Source: Progne subis subis
Taxonomy: Eukaryota > Chordata > Aves > Passeriformes > Hirundinidae
DNA: 64,000 nt
Assembly (NCBI GenBank): GCA_022316685.1
Contig: JAKJHU010000614.1
Location: 62,001 to 126,000, forward strand
Direction: 5' to 3'
The position numbers and the translations under genes are program-made. Within the stretch, counting starts at the first letter, position 1. The number at the start of each line of letters is the position of its first letter. Positions 46,145 through 56,743 of the stretch are shown here, piece after piece. The notes under the pieces were generated by a model. That model searched no databases. It was not told the origin of the DNA and saw nothing but the letters and a program-made list of their open reading frames with translations.

Positions 46145-46190
46145 TTTTGGTTTTTTTTTTTTTTTTTTTAAGAAAAAAAAAAAAAAAAAA
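46145..46190. repeat. T-run followed by A-run in ERV-C leader
   Basis: About 19 T then AAG then about 18 A, preceded by GGTTTTTTT units; 70 bases upstream of the gag start. Confidence 0.85.
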
Positions 46191-47545
46191 TTCTTCAGCT
46201 TTTCTCCCTTTACTTCAAATCTCCTGACTTAATTCTTGAACACTTCAACATAAAACTCCTAAACTTTATGCTTTTCTACTCTTTCCTACACTTTTGCTTT
46301 CATTAGGGAACAAATTCTCCCTCTTTCTACTCACTTTCTCTAACCTTCTTCACTTCCTTGGACGCTCACACTTTACTTACACCAGGGGCTCAGACTCTCT
46401 TCTGACCCCTTTGAGGTGAGTCCTAATGACCTCACCCCCTATGTACCCCCGCGCCTTGCCTCACCCCTGAGACTCTGGACACGCTTTGCGGCGCACGACA
46501 GGGTCCCTAGTACTGGCATCCCCTTCCGGGCCCCAGGGCCTTCCCACGCCTTAGCCCCCGCCGGGCCGGACACCTTCAGTCCGAACCCCGGACTAGACTG
46601 CCCTGTCACTAGTACCGTTCCCCCTCTTCACTTTTTGAAACGGAGGTAAGAGGTCAAGACTCCGCACGGGTTACCTGGGGGGGTATCCCTTCCTTGTTTC
46701 CAAGGATCAACCCCAGCAGGGCCCGACCCCTTTGCCTTCCACCAGGACTGGCTTGACTACTTCTCCCCAACGAAGCAGCCTCGGCAAGAGGGATGAGTGT
46801 GTGTGTGCAGGATGCCCGCCTTGCCTCTACATTGACTCCCCACCCCGGTGTCCTCGGGCTATGGGTTTACGGCCTCCTCCCTGAGACCGCGGCAGCACAC
46901 CCTCTCCGGTGCGTCTGGCTCAGTCCTGGGAAGCAGGGACTCTCATGAGCTCTCGGCACCCGCAGTGTTTGGGGACACCCTGTCAACCCTGGTACGGTTT
47001 TCCCGCCCCTCCAGGGACTCTAAACCCTCCTAGGCTACTCTAGCCTTTAAGGGGGGGGACCTGCCCCCAATGCGTGCCACTCACACTTTGTTTTCCCCTG
47101 CACGCCCAGGGGGGGGTCTTTCTGCCCCTAATGCGTGCCACTCACACTCTGTTTTCCCCTGCACGCCCAGGGGGGGGTCTTTCTGCCCCTAATGCGTGCC
47201 ACTCACACTCTGTTTTCCCCTGCACGCCCAGGGGGGGTCTTTCTGCCCCTAAGGAGACACCTCACTCATTATTCTCTCGCTTCCCCCTTTTCCTGGCCGG
47301 CCCCCTCACGGGGGTCCGAAACCGCAGTACCGAGGGGTCCACACTCAGTTCCGGGGGTCCGAGCTGCCGGCCCCCGACTCTTTCACACTCGCACTCGCAC
47401 GTCTCCTTTACCCGCCGCCGGAATGCTCACCCTCCGGCGCTCCTCCTCGTTGCCGGTCCCAGGCTGCTCCCGCTTGTCCAGCTGTCCCGGAGGTCCGAAG
47501 GGCGAGCGGCCGTCCTGTCCTCGGTCCCTCTTCAGGCGTGGCCAA
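46191..47545 (-). other. ERV-C leader, GC-rich
   Basis: About 1.3 kb between primer site and gag, richer in GC than the genes. It holds the 61-bp repeat at 47,069-47,252. No long minus-strand open frame was seen. Confidence 0.6.
47069..47252. repeat. 61-bp tandem repeat, 3 copies, in ERV-C leader
   Basis: TGCGTGCCACTCACAC recurs at 47,071, 47,132 and 47,193; each unit includes a GGGGGGG run after CACGCCCA. Confidence 0.95.
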
Positions 47546-47565
47546 ATCCCGTGGACGAGCCCCCA
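47546..47565 (-). other. ERV-C primer-binding site, tRNA-Pro type
   Basis: TGGGGGCTCGTCC then ACGGGAT on the minus strand, five bases inside the 5' LTR. The first 13 bases equal the tRNA-Pro site of gammaretroviruses (TGGGGGCTCGTCCGGGAT); two bases are inserted after that. Confidence 0.85.
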
Positions 47566-47570
47566 AAAAT

Positions 47571-48182
47571 TGTTCTGGAAAAAAAATAATAGAGAGTCAG
47601 AGACTTTCTGGTTTTGTATGTTTCTTTATTATCAAGCTTGGCCTTGGGGGAGAGCTTGCTTGCTCCCTTGGCAACGTGGAGGAGGAGGTACACACAGCTT
47701 CGCTTCACAGCAAAGCTGGGGACTCCCACCCCCCTCGCGGGCTTTTTCCCTTGCCGGGGAGTCCCTTTCGCGTCGCTGATCAGGGGTCGTCCAGCGATGG
47801 GGGACTCCTTCTCAGGTCATGGCGACTAAATGAAGCTGCTTCGGCGGACCCCCGTATTTCTTGCACTAGTCTAAAATGCGACTACAGTCCTGGATTTTAC
47901 TTTGGTTCCCTGCTTTTAAGAGTCTCTTGTTCTTGGGTTGTTCCCAGAATTCCAGCGTTCTTTTTATTTGCATATTCAGACACTATCCGGCAAATGGGAG
48001 CAGAGATACAGGTAATAAGGTGAATTCTTAATTAACAAACAAGTAAATAAGGTAATAAATCAGTATTAAAACAGGAATAAGGCAAATTCTTTATACAGAA
48101 ATAGCATTAACAATCTTAATGGAATTACTTAACAATTAAGTAACTAAAACATAGATTTCTTGAATAGAATTTATTTATAACA
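47571..48182 (-). mobile_element. ERV-C 5' LTR
   Basis: 612 bases, same ends as the 3' LTR; followed by AAAG and the right half of the ERV-A-type LTR. Confidence 0.92.
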
Positions 48183-48399
48183 AAAGGATAAAGAATGAGA
48201 AACAAAGGGTTTGTTTATGTTACATCTATGGGAAAGGTAGAAAACTGCTCCTAATATTGTACAGTGACTAAAAGATCTGACTCCATTATGAATTTCAAGA
48301 AGGCTAATAAGAAAGCTCAGAAAAACCAGGGTAACACCCAGTAAAAGTTTTTGGTCACCAGGTCTTAGTTTTATTATCTGAATTAACTAAAGTAGATAT

Positions 48400-49420
48400 A
48401 CAAGTAGTATATCCAACTACTTCATTATATTTCCTTTCTTCTCAAGGTATACAAACTGTTTCAATTACTTGATGACTCAAAATCCATCCTTCAGGTCGTT
48501 TTAATGTCTTGGAAATTTGAGCATGATTCCGTTTGAAAAATTGTTCTGGAGCTAGACTCTCGTCTCTCCATAGCTGTCTTTCAGCCATTCTAAGTCCCCC
48601 ACAGATACAGCATTTGGATAATCCTAATTCCGTAGCAATTTCTTGCATCAAATATACAAAAAGGTTCTTAGCTGAGGTTGTCAAATCCCAGTCACTATAC
48701 TGCTGTTTGAATTGTTCATACAGCTTATCCAGTTCCTTTAATTCTTTCCCTATGGCATTTTTACACCTTTCGTTTGTTTCTTTTAGTTTTTCTTCTTTTT
48801 TTTTTTTTTTCCTTAGTGCTATACCTCCTATACCTATACTTGGATCATTTCCATTCTCATCTTTCTCAAAGCAACAACAAAAAGTTTTCATATTGAAGAC
48901 AAATTTGATCACTGTAAGGATAAGGAGCTCATCCATTAAATCCTAAATTTTTCCCTACCCAATACATTTTTCTATTTTTAACACAAACGTCTATAAAATT
49001 TCTGTGATCGTAGCAGGCAGCACTAACATGTGGGTGTGCTATGAAAACAAATTCCATCTGGCCCTTGATCCACATGGAGTGCTTGCATTTATTACAGGGA
49101 CTATTGGGACTTTGTTTTTGCATAGATTGTTCTCTCATTGCCCACTCTTGTGCTGCTTGTTTTATTATTGTTTGTTCCTGCATTGCTCATTCCCTTCTCT
49201 CATGGACTCTGTCCAGAGTGACTCCATAGTTTTGGCCAGTTGCCAAGGGCATTATGACAAACACAGTGAAAATAATCCTCAGGAGTTTTGACTTTCTACC
49301 ATCCTCAAAGCCCTTTGGGTTGCAGCCAAGGGCCAAGATGTCAGGATTCTTGGCAGCAAAGTTTATATCCTGGGATCTAGTCACTGGTGCCTTTGGTCTC
49401 ACTGGTACCCTTGGCCTCAT
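48400..49420 (-). pseudogene. env: ERV-D env, leader and SU subunit, broken
   Basis: Leader and signal peptide at 49,420-49,187 (KLLRIIFTVFVIMPLATG); SU start at 49,183-48,929 (CNKCKHSMW, FIAHPHVSAACYDH); then 48,936-48,442 with a long charged helix and CCICGG, LAPEQFFKRNHA and RPEGWILSHQVI. The pieces are separated by stops or frame changes. The frame runs up to the CCCAGT insertion point at 48,342 and continues at 38,753 on the far side of the nested elements. Confidence 0.7.
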
Positions 49421-49689
49421 GTTTGTTTCAAGGATGGCACAGATTACTCACAGCTCTCGCAGCACTGCCCTCTCCCTCTCTCTCTCTCTGGGTTAGTCAG
49501 CTACTTCCTCTTTTAGTCTAAACCAAAGCTCTGGAGATGTGCCAACCACAATAAGATTTGCTTTTTCACTACTTCAGTTAACAACCTGATTTGCTGTTCA
49601 CTTTTTGCTCCAATGTTGGGGATTATTATTAAGTCTTCATCGCCACCAATAGGCACATTCGCAATGCCAATTCACGTAAGAAATGTGTC

Positions 49690-50300
49690 AATAGCGTGGC
49701 ACACAAATTTCTTCTCCACAGCAACTGTTAATTATGATACACTGGTCTATAATATTATGAATCGTTTCCTCTCTCACCTGCTCAAAAGCTAATATAGTAA
49801 AAACTCATTGGTCTAAATTTTCTATTCATTGAACCGCTGCATAAAATGTTACATCTTCATATCTCAAAGGTGTTACAAAAAATCACTGGAAAATCTTTTT
49901 AAAGTTAACTGTTTATGCACGCCATCTAAGCAAGTAAAATCAATTGTCTCTCTCTTTCTTCTGCTCTTGTTATTCTCCACCACAAATTAAGGCAAAGCGT
50001 ACAAATAACACAAACCCATGGGTGACACTCTAAGCCATGCTTAGTACACTCCCAGTGTGTTACTTGTTCTTGGACACTTTTAGTAACAGGTGTTTCCAGT
50101 CTCTTTTTCTGGAATTGTAGTTTCTCAATGAAATCTGTTAGTGTTAGTCACTGAGGGCCTCTTAAATGATTTTCAGTTTGTTCAGGCTGTTCCCATTGAT
50201 CAAGGAAGTGTCTAATCCCTTCTCATTGCCATTGTTCTGCCTCCAAACTCAATGGAGTTGCTGTAAACAGCCAATCCAGAATGCCTAATTTTCTAATAAA
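49690..50300 (-). pseudogene. ERV-D second accessory-like frame, decayed
   Basis: Between the 202-codon frame and env leader, one minus-strand frame (50,300 to about 49,885) reads coding-like text with only two TGA stops: FIRKLGILDWLF, HFLDQWEQPEQT, DFIEKLQFQKKRLE, CTKHGLECHPWVC. After a frame change at a T-run near 49,880 it continues TPLRYEDVTF with further TGA codons. The motifs C-x-KHG-x2-C and P-x4-DV-x-F also occur, in that order, in the intact frame at 50,359-50,967. No known family recognised. Confidence 0.45.
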
Positions 50301-50358
50301 TTAAAGTTAGTTGGAATTGCAAAACACAGATCTTTAATGGTTAATTATCGAAGGAGTT

Positions 50359-50967
50359 CTATAGTTTGGACAAGTTAAGCAAGACAATTTTTTTTTTTTT
50401 CCTGTTGTTTCTGGGTATCCTACTATATCCACATTTTACTGCTATTATCTTTTGTTGTTCTTGTAGTATTCTCAAAGCCACTAATCCTTCCACATGATAT
50501 GCTAAATAAATAAATGATCTTTGTACTTGATCTTTTATCCTAAATTGTTCCAAATAAGTATCAATGTTGATCTGTGCTAAAACCCAATTGTACATTCTAA
50601 AGTCTTGCTCTACTCTACTAAAACATTGCATACAATGAATCATAAAAGCTACATCTCTTTGGTCCCAAGGCACAGTTGTTCTGTGCCAATGTCTTTGTCT
50701 CAGCCACTTCATGGTCACTGCTTTACACCGCTCACACTGATGACCGTGTTTGCAGCAACCTTGCTGAAACATGGAAACTTCTCTCTGTGGGATGGCCGCT
50801 TCTGACCTTTCTGTACTAAGGATATCTTGAATATCCTGGGGCTGGGTTATTCTTTCAGTATGTGGGTGGCACACCAAATGTATTGCAGCATTATGTGAAA
50901 TCCACAGCTGAAAATGATTTTCCATATGAGCTGTAGCCTCTGAGCACCAAATACTCTCTTCAGCCAT
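50359..50967 (-). CDS. ERV-D unassigned open frame between pol and env, 202 aa
   Basis: An uninterrupted 202-codon frame starting 68 bases after the pol stop (51,035), inside a provirus whose other genes are all broken. It has no signal peptide or clear membrane segment. It carries a Cys/His cluster (CCKHGHQCERC), a second Cys pair (HCMQC), an amphipathic middle (VEQDFRMYNWVLAQINIDTY) and a Lys-rich end (NRKKKK). I do not recognise a family; it does not look like Gag, Pol or Env. Simple gammaretroviruses have no gene here, so it may be an accessory gene or captured host sequence. Survival of the frame may be chance. Confidence 0.6.
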   Translation of the reverse strand: MAEESIWCSEATAHMENHFQLWISHNAAIHLVCHPHTERITQPQDIQDILSTERSEAAIPQREVSMFQQGCCKHGHQCERCKAVTMKWLRQRHWHRTTVPWDQRDVAFMIHCMQCFSRVEQDFRMYNWVLAQINIDTYLEQFRIKDQVQRSFIYLAYHVEGLVALRILQEQQKIIAVKCGYSRIPRNNRKKKKIVLLNLSKL

Positions 50968-51035
50968 GTCAGGGATTAATTACAGTTTTACTTTAAACTG
51001 TATTTTGGACTTCAGTAAAAAGGTTTAATCAAATT

Positions 51036-52995
51036 TAAGTCTTTTTTAATTTTAATTTCATGTCTCCTGGTGTCAAAATAATTTTCAAATCTTTATTTGG
51101 TATAGGTCCTTTTACCCTTGAAGCATGAGTCTAGCCTTTTTCTGCTGTTCAAACTGTGGTTTTGTCAGGGAGAATCCATTGTCCCTCTTTTAGACTTGCT
51201 CCTAGGTTTTTCATGGCTTCTACTTCTGCTAAAGAAAAGTATGGTGTTTGATTTTGTGTTCCTGCTTCCTGAAAAGTCATAATTACAATGCTGTTTTCCC
51301 TCAGGGCAGCTTTCTTAGCTTTATCATCAGCCAAATTGTTTCTTCTTGTTCTAATGTTTCTCCCCCTCTGGTGGGCTTTCACCTGAACCACTGCTATCTT
51401 TTTTGGACTCTTCAAAGCTTTAAGAATTTGAATTATCAATCCTTGGTGCACTAATCCTTTTCTTTGAGTGTTTATAAGTCCCCTTTCTTTCCAAATTTTT
51501 CTAAATGTGTGTACTACCCCAAAGGCATATTTTGAGTTGGTGTATATGGTCCCTTTTTAATCCTTTAATAACAGCAATGCACAGAATAATGCATAGAGTT
51601 CACAGGCTTGTGCTGACCAGGACGGGCTAAGGGGACCAGATTCTTTTACTTCCAGTTTTTCTCAAAGAATTATGGCATACCTAAATTTCCTTCTTCCATC
51701 TACCACTCGGGATGATCAATCTATAAATATTTTTTCTCCTATTTTTAATTCTTGTTCTCTTTAATCTGGGCATATTTTTGTTTGTAACTCTATGTCCTCC
51801 ATGCAATCATGTATTAATTTTTCCCCTGGGTCTCCATAAAGGAATTGAGTGGGGCTTTGTATATTTGTCACTCTCAGCTCTAATTCAAAGGAGGCTATCA
51901 AGATAGCCTCATAATTTAATATTTTCCTATGTTAAACATGTTTTGGCCTTTTTAGCAAGGATTCCCCTAATATTATGGCGGTGTACACTGCCAGTGGTGC
52001 CCCAAAGCTTACTTTTCGGGCTTCTTCTACTAACACAGCAGTGCCTACCAGAACTTGCAGGCATGTTGGCCGATTTATACTAATTGGATCTAATAATTTG
52101 GAATAATATCCTACTGGCTTTCGGCTTCCTGCCCAATCTTGAGTCAATACTTCATAAACCGTTTGATGAACTGCATAACAAATAATTGAAAATGCTTGTC
52201 TAAATTGGGAAGACAGTACAGGAGATGCAGTAGGGCTTCTTTAACTTGCTCCAAATTTTCCTGATCCCTTTCAGACCAATTCAAGCAATTGGTAGGTAAT
52301 TTCTGATACAGAAAATTTACTTTTCTGCTAAACCCTTCTATCTACTGCCTACAATAACCCAAGGGACACAAAACCAGCTTTATTTCTCTTTTAGACTTTG
52401 GGGGTCTTATGTTCAATATTCCTGAAACCCTTTCAGGGTCTAGCTTTTTCTTTTGCTTACTAATCCAATGACCTAAATACTACACTTCTGACTCTACAAA
52501 CTGCAATTTTGACTTTGATATCTTTAGCCCATTTTCTCCCAGAAAATTTAGGACTTAATAGTACCCTTTCTAATTTCCTCTTCAGTTTCTCTTGCTACTA
52601 ACAAATCTTCTACATACGGTAGCAGCCTAATTTCTTTGGGTAACTCAAAGGACTTCCAACGATTTTCTAACGCCCTCCCAAAAATATTCGGTGCCTCTGT
52701 AAAACCTTGTGGTAGCACCGTTCACCTTAATTGCTCTCTCCTACCTGTATCTGGGTCCTCCTACTCAAAGGCAATCCCTACTGCCCTCATCCAGAGGCCA
52801 AGTTCAAAAGGCATCCTTTAAATCCACGACACTGTACCAAATGTAATTAGGAGGTATCTGGCTTAGCTACTCCTGGAAAGCGGGTAATGGTTCTTTGATT
52901 TACCGCTCTGAGATCCTGGACTGGTCGGTAGCTGCCATCAGGCTTCTTTACCGGCAGGATGGGGGTATGATGTGGTGACACACAGGACTCCAACA
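51036..52995 (-). pseudogene. pol: ERV-D pol, broken, integrase mostly deleted
   Basis: RT text is recognisable but broken by many stops: PHHTPILPVKKPDG (near 52,950), QDLRAVNQRTI, and the active site, which reads YVED instead of YVDD (near 52,610). Connection at 52,147-51,932, RNase H end at 51,451-51,250 (VVQVKAH, NLADDKAKKAA), then an integrase start ending LPDKTTV. From there the sequence jumps within a few bases to the integrase end (THASRVKGP), so roughly 1 kb with the HHCC and DDE core is missing at about 51,149. Confidence 0.8.
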
Positions 52996-53007
52996 CCCCT
53001 GATGTAC

Positions 53008-53529
53008 TCAATTCTCAATTACCGGTTTCAATCCCTTCCAACCTTCCAGTGATATCGGATATTGTTTTACTCGAATGGGGAATTCTGGGTTCTGTATTTC
53101 AACACTAATGGGCTGAATGTTTAATTTTCCTACTTCACCAGCATACCACACAGTGTCGCTAATCTCGAAATTATCTTCTTCAGTTAAAGAATAGATTTTA
53201 AGTTTTCTTTCACAGGGTGTTATTTTAATCCCCAAGGCTATTATTAAATCCCTTCCTAATAAATTATTATCAACCTCTGGTATTAGTACCAAATCATTCA
53301 GTCCAAATTTTTTATCCAATTCAATCTGCACATTTTTAATTACAGGAAGCTGAAAATCTTCTCCTTTAACCCCAATTACTGGGACACGTTCATTACTTAC
53401 TTCACATCCTTGTGGTAGTTTTCTTACTGTGGACCTAGTAGCTTCTGTGTCCACCAAAAATGTGATTTCTTCATTTTGAGGACCTATTTTCAGTTTTATC
53501 AAGGGCTCTTCTAGGTGTTCAGTCCTCAT
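53008..53529 (-). pseudogene. pro: ERV-D protease, open frame but active site changed
   Basis: 173-codon frame with flap and LLGRDL motifs of a retroviral protease and the start of RT (IRVKQYPIS). The active-site triplet region reads FLVDTEAT, that is DTG changed to DTE, so it should be inactive although the frame is open. Confidence 0.8.
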
Positions 53530-53550
53530 TAATTAGAGCTCCTGACCCCC

Positions 53551-55186
53551 CTAGTCTTCTTGAAACATTTTCTCATCTCGCTGCCTCTTTCTACAGGATT
53601 TTTGGAGATGTCCCTTTTTGTGGCAATAAAAACAAGTTGGTCCTGTACTCCTGGAGGTAGGACAAGAAGTTTGTAAGTGTCCTTTCTGGTGACAGGAAAA
53701 ACACGTGGATCTCATATCCCCAGAGGTGGGACCTGCCTTTTTCTGTTGTTTGTTCTTTCCTGAGCACTTCTCTGTATTCATGGTTGTCTGTGTTTCCTTG
53801 ACTGCTGCCAATAAAATCTGTGTTTTTGTCTTTTGCCTCTTGTCATCTCTTCTCACAAGCACTTTCTGTGCTTCTCTTAACAATTCCTGAAGCCCCCTAT
53901 CCTGCCAATTTTCTGCTTTTTCCAACTTCTTCCTGATGTTTCCCCAGGCCTTAGCTACAAATTGTGTTTTCAAAAGGACCTGTCCTGCTGCAGTATCGGG
54001 GTCTACACCTGAATATAACTGCAAGGCTTTTCTTAGTCTTTCTAACCAGTCTGCCAGGGGTTCATCCTTCCCCTGGTGCTCACTTAGAGCTTTCCCTATA
54101 TTCTGCCCCTTGGGCGCTGTTTCCCGGATTCCTCAGATAATCATCCACCAGAGATCGCTCATATTCTGCCTGTGTCTTTCATTCTAATTATTCCAGCCTG
54201 GATCTTGCATAGGCCATTTCTGATCCCCCTGGTCTGGCCCCTGACATCCTCTATCCAAAACCCTCATTCCTGAATGTCTCAGCATTTCTCTTTCTTCCAT
54301 GGTAAACAAGATTCCTAAGATAGACTGCAGTTCCACCCAGGTGTGTATATTCGGCCCCAAGAACTGATCTAATCCCTCTGCCACTCCAACAGGATCCTCT
54401 AGCAGCCTGCCCATCTCCTTCTTAAACTCCCTGACATCCCCTGTGTTCAGGGGAACACTCACATCACCAATAGGTCTCTGTTCTGGGTTTGCCATTGGAA
54501 CTTTTCTAAGCGGGTATAGTCCATCTTCCATTTTTGCTTCCCCATCCCCATCATCACTTCTCCCTGTCCCCCACCTCTAGTTCTTTGTGCTACTGGCTCC
54601 TCCTGAATAGGGGGTGTGTTTGCATTTACAGGAGGACCCTTGGGGGCTTGGGGTTGAACGGGCTGATTAGGTTGCCTATAAGGGGCTGGGAGGTGATCTA
54701 ATGGATCCTAGGGCTTGTGTCTGTCTTTTTTGGCTGCTTGCCTTCTAATTTGTAAAAGATAGAATGGAAAACCCTCGCTTCCCTGCCTTCAAGCAACAAA
54801 TTCACCCTTTCTCCTGGGAAGCCACAGAGCAGCATATTTGCTTTCTTCCTGATTAAAAGGTTCGTTTGAATTCATATTCAAATTCAAATCCAACCTTCAA
54901 AGGATCCAGACTTTGGCCAGTATAAATTATCTTTCCAGATCATTTCCTTTGTCCATTCAAACATACAATAATTAATCATTTTCTGCTTGCTTTTTCCTCT
55001 TCTGGATTCCCATGCATCCCAGTATTGTAACATCATCCCCAGTGGACTGTCCTGAGGGATGCTCCATTTCTGAGAACCCCCCTCACAGTTCCCAGGTATA
55101 GCAGGCTCTTGTGGATTTTCTTCATAGTTCACAGCTCCTGGGTCTAAGGAGTTACTTTTCCTTGGACTCATTTTTGGTGGCAACAA
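53551..55186 (-). pseudogene. gag: ERV-D gag, broken
   Basis: Matrix at 55,186-54,884 (MLQYWDAWE), then a Pro-rich piece with stops, capsid at 54,531-54,184 (FLGPNIHTWVELQS, similar to ERV-C), and capsid end plus nucleocapsid at 54,024-53,551. Nucleocapsid has two Cys-His boxes, CFSCHQKGHLQTSC and CFYCHKKGHLQKSC, against one in ERV-C. Confidence 0.85.
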
Positions 55187-55964
55187 ATCAAGAAACCCCC
55201 GGTACCAGGAGAATCTTGGTCTCCCTCACTCACTTTGTGGTTCAGTCCTCTCAATTATTATTCTGTTGCACTATCTTGTCTTTTACCAACTGTTTGCCTC
55301 ACGCCTAATTCCAATCTTTCTCCCAATCTGTCTTCCTTGACTATATCCTTCAAGCCACTTTCCCTCGCAATCCCTCTTAGTCTATTACTAAAGTTAACAA
55401 CTATTTACTTCTCAAAGAAAATTGAACTTGACTCAGTTGTTCCCCTCCTTATTCACCTCGCCCAGTGATCAGATCGCTCCCTTCTCCTCGAGGACCTTCC
55501 CCTGGGTTCTCGGGCTGGGACCCTCCCTGCCAGTCCCTCCCTGGGATCCTCATTGGTTCTGTCTTTTTGGTTCCCTCCTTTCCCAGCCAGTCTCCTCACA
55601 GAGAGCTGAAAACACAGTACTGGGAGGTTCACATTTGCTTCAGGGGTCTGGGCTACCAGCCCCCATTTTAGATATTCTACACACACAAACATACAGCTGC
55701 CTGCCTGCCCAACCCCATGGTACTTACACAGTCCATTTTCCCACACGGTTCTTGTGCACAAGACGTTTTACAGGCACCTTTACCTTTAGCTGGCATTCCA
55801 ACAGGAGCTTTTATGAATGCCTCCTATTGCTGGCTTGCTTTGCTGATGCATTATCATAATTGGAACTCCTTCTCCAAGGGAGCCTGGTCTAAGCTCAGGA
55901 CCACCTTAAAAGAGCTGGTGGGGAGCTCCTTCCCGAGACTAGCCGTCCTTCCCCAGGTTGAAGT
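55187..55964 (-). other. ERV-D leader region
   Basis: About 780 bases between primer site and gag with no minus-strand gene recognised. Confidence 0.6.
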
Positions 55965-55982
55965 TCAGGGGTTTCAGCACCA
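55965..55982 (-). other. ERV-D primer-binding site, tRNA-Phe-like
   Basis: TGGTGCTGAAACCCCTGA, three bases inside the LTR; 15 of 18 bases match the tRNA-Phe site TGGTGCCGAAACCCGGGA. Confidence 0.65.
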
Positions 55983-55985
55983 AAT

Positions 55986-56743
55986 TGTTATAAATGAAGC
56001 TCTATATGTCTAGTTTAATAAGCAACAAAGTTGAATTTCGCAGCAATGTGATTTTATTTAAGTAGCATTTTATAATCAAGCATATACAAAAATCAGGCAG
56101 TGATTAATTAAGTATAAGTAATGTTCGGATAAAGCATAAGCAAAAACGACCGGGGTACAGAGGGGGGCTTCTCACCCTACCTCACATACAAAACAAAGTA
56201 ATCCAACTTAAACTTATATACTGTATGCTAATACATATTCATTAATATTTCTCGTAAATCTCCTATTTTCAATTCTTAAAATCTATGTCACTATACTACA
56301 TAGCTCTTGCTCCACTTGTTGTTAGGGGGTCTTCTTGGCTTTTCGGTTGTCTTCTTCAGATGAAGGCTCATCATCTCCCTTGTGTCCTCTGAATAACCTT
56401 ACTAGCTGCACATGCACTCTAAATTTTGTGTTATATATAATTAAGCTTTATGTTCCAAAAAGTAATCATTTTATGGATCAAACCACCTCCCAAACTCCCT
56501 ACCTTGGAATAGTCCCAACTTTGTCCATCTCAAGGCCAGTTCTATCTTAAGACATCCTGTCTCCCATCACATCTGCAAAGGGCCCATCTCCCTACCTTGG
56601 AGTAGTCCCAGCTTTGGCCAATCCAACTTTGAAACACTTGCTTATCTCAAACTGCATCCTGTATCTTATTTTTCTCATGTAGAATCTGCCATGGGGCCCA
56701 ACTACTTTGTAACACTAATCACGTCTACTTTTTCCTATACTAC
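55986..56743 (-). mobile_element. ERV-D 5' LTR, truncated by ERV-E
   Basis: Homologous to 36,684-37,437 and starts TGTTATAAATG. The last shared bases are ACTAC at 56,739-56,743, directly followed by the ERV-E LTR; the other LTR continues for about 87 more bases. Confidence 0.85.

Larger units (their letters stand above)
39000..48182 (-). mobile_element. ERV-C: gamma-type provirus, tRNA-Pro primer site
   Basis: 9183 bases flanked by AAAG (38,996-38,999 and 48,183-48,186), a 4-base duplication as in gammaretroviruses. LTRs 39,000-39,609 (3') and 47,571-48,182 (5') differ at about ten sites (1.6%). Order on the minus strand: LTR, primer site, long leader, gag, pro, RT, RNase H, integrase, AT-rich repeat, short env start, LTR. 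Most of env is missing. Several one-base frame changes break gag, pro and pol. Confidence 0.93.
38760..48336 (-). mobile_element. solo LTR of ERV-A family, split by ERV-C
   Basis: Two halves, 38,760-38,995 and 48,187-48,336, together form one LTR of the ERV-A family (TGTCGCTGTGACGC...GGGTAACA; shared text CAGACATAAATAATTCACA and CTGGCAGAAGATTGGC). Flanks are CCCAGT at 38,754-38,759 and 48,337-48,342, in ERV-D env. ERV-C sits inside it after GCAAACAAAG. Confidence 0.92.
36684..56743 (-). mobile_element. ERV-D: old gamma-type provirus hosting two nested insertions
   Basis: Outer element of the nest. 3' LTR at 36,684-37,524; 5' LTR at 55,986-56,743, cut short by the ERV-E LTR. The two LTRs differ at roughly 9% of the sites I compared by eye, far more than the other pairs. 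Order on the minus strand: LTR, tRNA-Phe-like primer site, gag with two Cys-His boxes, protease, RT, RNase H, a mostly deleted integrase, an extra open frame, env SU, [solo LTR plus ERV-C], env TM, LTR. No target duplication found. All enzymes are inactivated. Confidence 0.88.
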
